37,729 nt of DNA, taken from assembly GCA_913057165.1 (NCBI GenBank), contig CAJXNS010000011.1:1-37729 (forward strand), read 5' to 3'. The notes below the pieces were generated by a model that made no database searches, was not told where the DNA came from, and saw nothing but the letters and a program-made list of their open reading frames with translations. Positions within the stretch are counted from its first letter, which is position 1; every line of letters starts with the position of its first letter. Source of the DNA: an uncultured Trueperaceae bacterium (GTDB lineage Bacteria > Deinococcota > Deinococci > Deinococcales > Trueperaceae). Below, piece after piece: positions 36,957-37,729 of the stretch. Made by a program: the position numbers and the translations under genes.

Positions 36957-37729
36957 GGGTCTTGCCTCAACGCGCGTGCCACACCATCGGCAGCGAGATT
37001 GACGCTCACCACGACGGTGGCGATGGCTGCCGCTGGTGCGACGAGCGACCAGGGGGTCAGGAAGACGTAATCGCGGGCTTCGCTGACCATCAGCCCCCAA
37101 TCGGGGGTTGGCGGCTGGACGCCAACGCCTAAAAACCCGAGGGAAGCGACCAGAAAAATCGCGTAACTGAACCTCAGGGCCGTTTCGACTGCGAGGGCGG
37201 GCACCACACTGGGAAGAATTTCGCGGGTCATGATCCAGGCGAGCGGTTCGCCTTGGGTGCGGGCTGCCGTGACCCACTCACGGGTTTTGACGCTCAAGAC
37301 CACGCTGCGGACGACGCGGGCGACGATCGGGGTGTACGCCACCGCGATCACCCACAAGACGCTGCTGGATGAGGGGCCGATGGTGCCTAGGATCAGCAGG
37401 GCGAGCAGCAGTGCCGGTACGGCCAAGACGGCGTCGAACGCACGGAAGGTGACGTCTTCAAGCCAGCCGCCGATGGTGCTGGTGACCAGGCCGATGGCCG
37501 TACCGAGGAACGCCGCGATGAGCGTCCCTCCGCCTGCCAGTAGGAACAGGCTGGACGTGCCGTGTACAACGCGGCTGAATACATCCCTGCCGAGGCGGTC
37601 GGTGCCAAACCAGTGCGCCAGGCTTGGGGGTTGGCTGCGTTCAAGCAGCAGTTGTTCGGTCGGACCGTAGGGTGCCCACAGGCCGCCTGTGAGGGCCACG
37701 ACGGCGAAGAGTGCCACGGCGGTGACGCC
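36953..37729 (-). CDS. dppC: dipeptide/oligopeptide/nickel-type ABC permease, DppC-like (5' end outside window)
   Basis: At least 258 residues, open to the right edge; a GTG at 37717 lies within the first membrane segment, so the true start is probably outside. Family features: HWFGTDRLGRDVFSRVVHGTSSLFLLAGGGTLIA (35-68 counting from that GTG), VPALLLALLILGTIGPSS, the coupling loop EWVTAARTQGEPLAWIMTREILPS and FLGVGVQPPTPDWGLMVSEAR. The gene order dppC-ATPase-dppB runs opposite to the more usual B-C-D-F. No substrate-binding protein is in the window. Confidence 0.92.
   Translation of the reverse strand, partial: GVTAVALFAVVALTGGLWAPYGPTEQLLLERSQPPSLAHWFGTDRLGRDVFSRVVHGTSSLFLLAGGGTLIAAFLGTAIGLVTSTIGGWLEDVTFRAFDAVLAVPALLLALLILGTIGPSSSSVLWVIAVAYTPIVARVVRSVVLSVKTREWVTAARTQGEPLAWIMTREILPSVVPALAVETALRFSYAIFLVASLGFLGVGVQPPTPDWGLMVSEARDYVFLTPWSLVAPAAAIATVVVSVNLAADGVARALRQDP

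Noticed and set aside
36957-37277. N-terminal extension of the fused ABC ATPase
   Set aside because: It overlaps dppC in another frame and has no ABC features; the ATG at 36956 overlaps the dppC stop properly.

Overview
This window is a dense, GC-rich bacterial chromosome segment with no insertion sequence, phage gene or CRISPR array. I think it comes from a member of the Deinococcota, perhaps near Trueperaceae. The main reason is that many genes have a TANNNT -10 hexamer ending only 5-7 bases before the start codon, which is the leaderless-mRNA signature described for Deinococcus. The gene content (Liv transporter, short ChrA, bactofilin-like surface protein) fits but does not prove this. 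I could not run a database search, so all family names are from motif reading.

Layout. 1-1007 is a left-truncated aldose 1-epimerase. 1091-3813 is a compact class I ribonucleotide reductase operon (nrdA-nrdB) with its own promoter, palindromes and terminator. 4115-7586 holds a DUF427 protein, free methionine-(R)-sulfoxide reductase, a THUMP-type RNA methyltransferase, a DUF429 protein and an Hsp20 chaperone. 7640-10239 is a three-gene locus: a secreted protein with a Tyr-Asp-rich repeat tail, an OmpR-class response regulator, and a histidine kinase whose extracytoplasmic domain contains a 21-Asp tract. An 11-bp direct repeat lies where such a regulator would bind in front of the secreted-protein gene. 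This is the best candidate in the window for an undescribed system. A cold-shock gene with a long leader lies divergent to it.

10798-15029 carries a deoxyhypusine synthase-like protein coupled to an aldo/keto reductase, and a gamma-glutamyltransferase-family hydrolase behind a short chromate-transporter protein. On the plus strand, 15112-17174 has an unrecognised protein and a WYL-domain regulator. They are followed by a strong promoter and a structured, terminator-ended stretch with no credible ORF (17191-17425), a candidate small RNA.

17466-26040 is transcribed leftward: an acetyltransferase, the complete branched-chain-amino-acid-type ABC transporter livKHMGF, and an FAH-family hydrolase coupled to L-2-hydroxyglutarate oxidase. 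26119-30787 encodes envelope and accessory proteins: a LysM coiled-coil lipoprotein, an exported bactofilin-like membrane protein, an MFS transporter and an acetyltransferase. A GntR/HutC regulator follows, then a 400-bp regulatory gap, a plus-strand lipoprotein, tRNA-Val(CAC), an HSL-type esterase, and a dipeptide/nickel-type ABC transporter (dppC partial, fused double ATPase, dppB) that runs off the right edge.

How the parts fit. Genes are packed in short operons with 4-base GTGA/ATGA/TTGA overlaps. Central metabolism (nrd, epimerase), redox and protein repair (MsrC, Hsp20), nutrient uptake (Liv, Dpp) and surface structure are mixed. Several operons have palindromes placed at or just after the predicted transcription start, which suggests repressor control.
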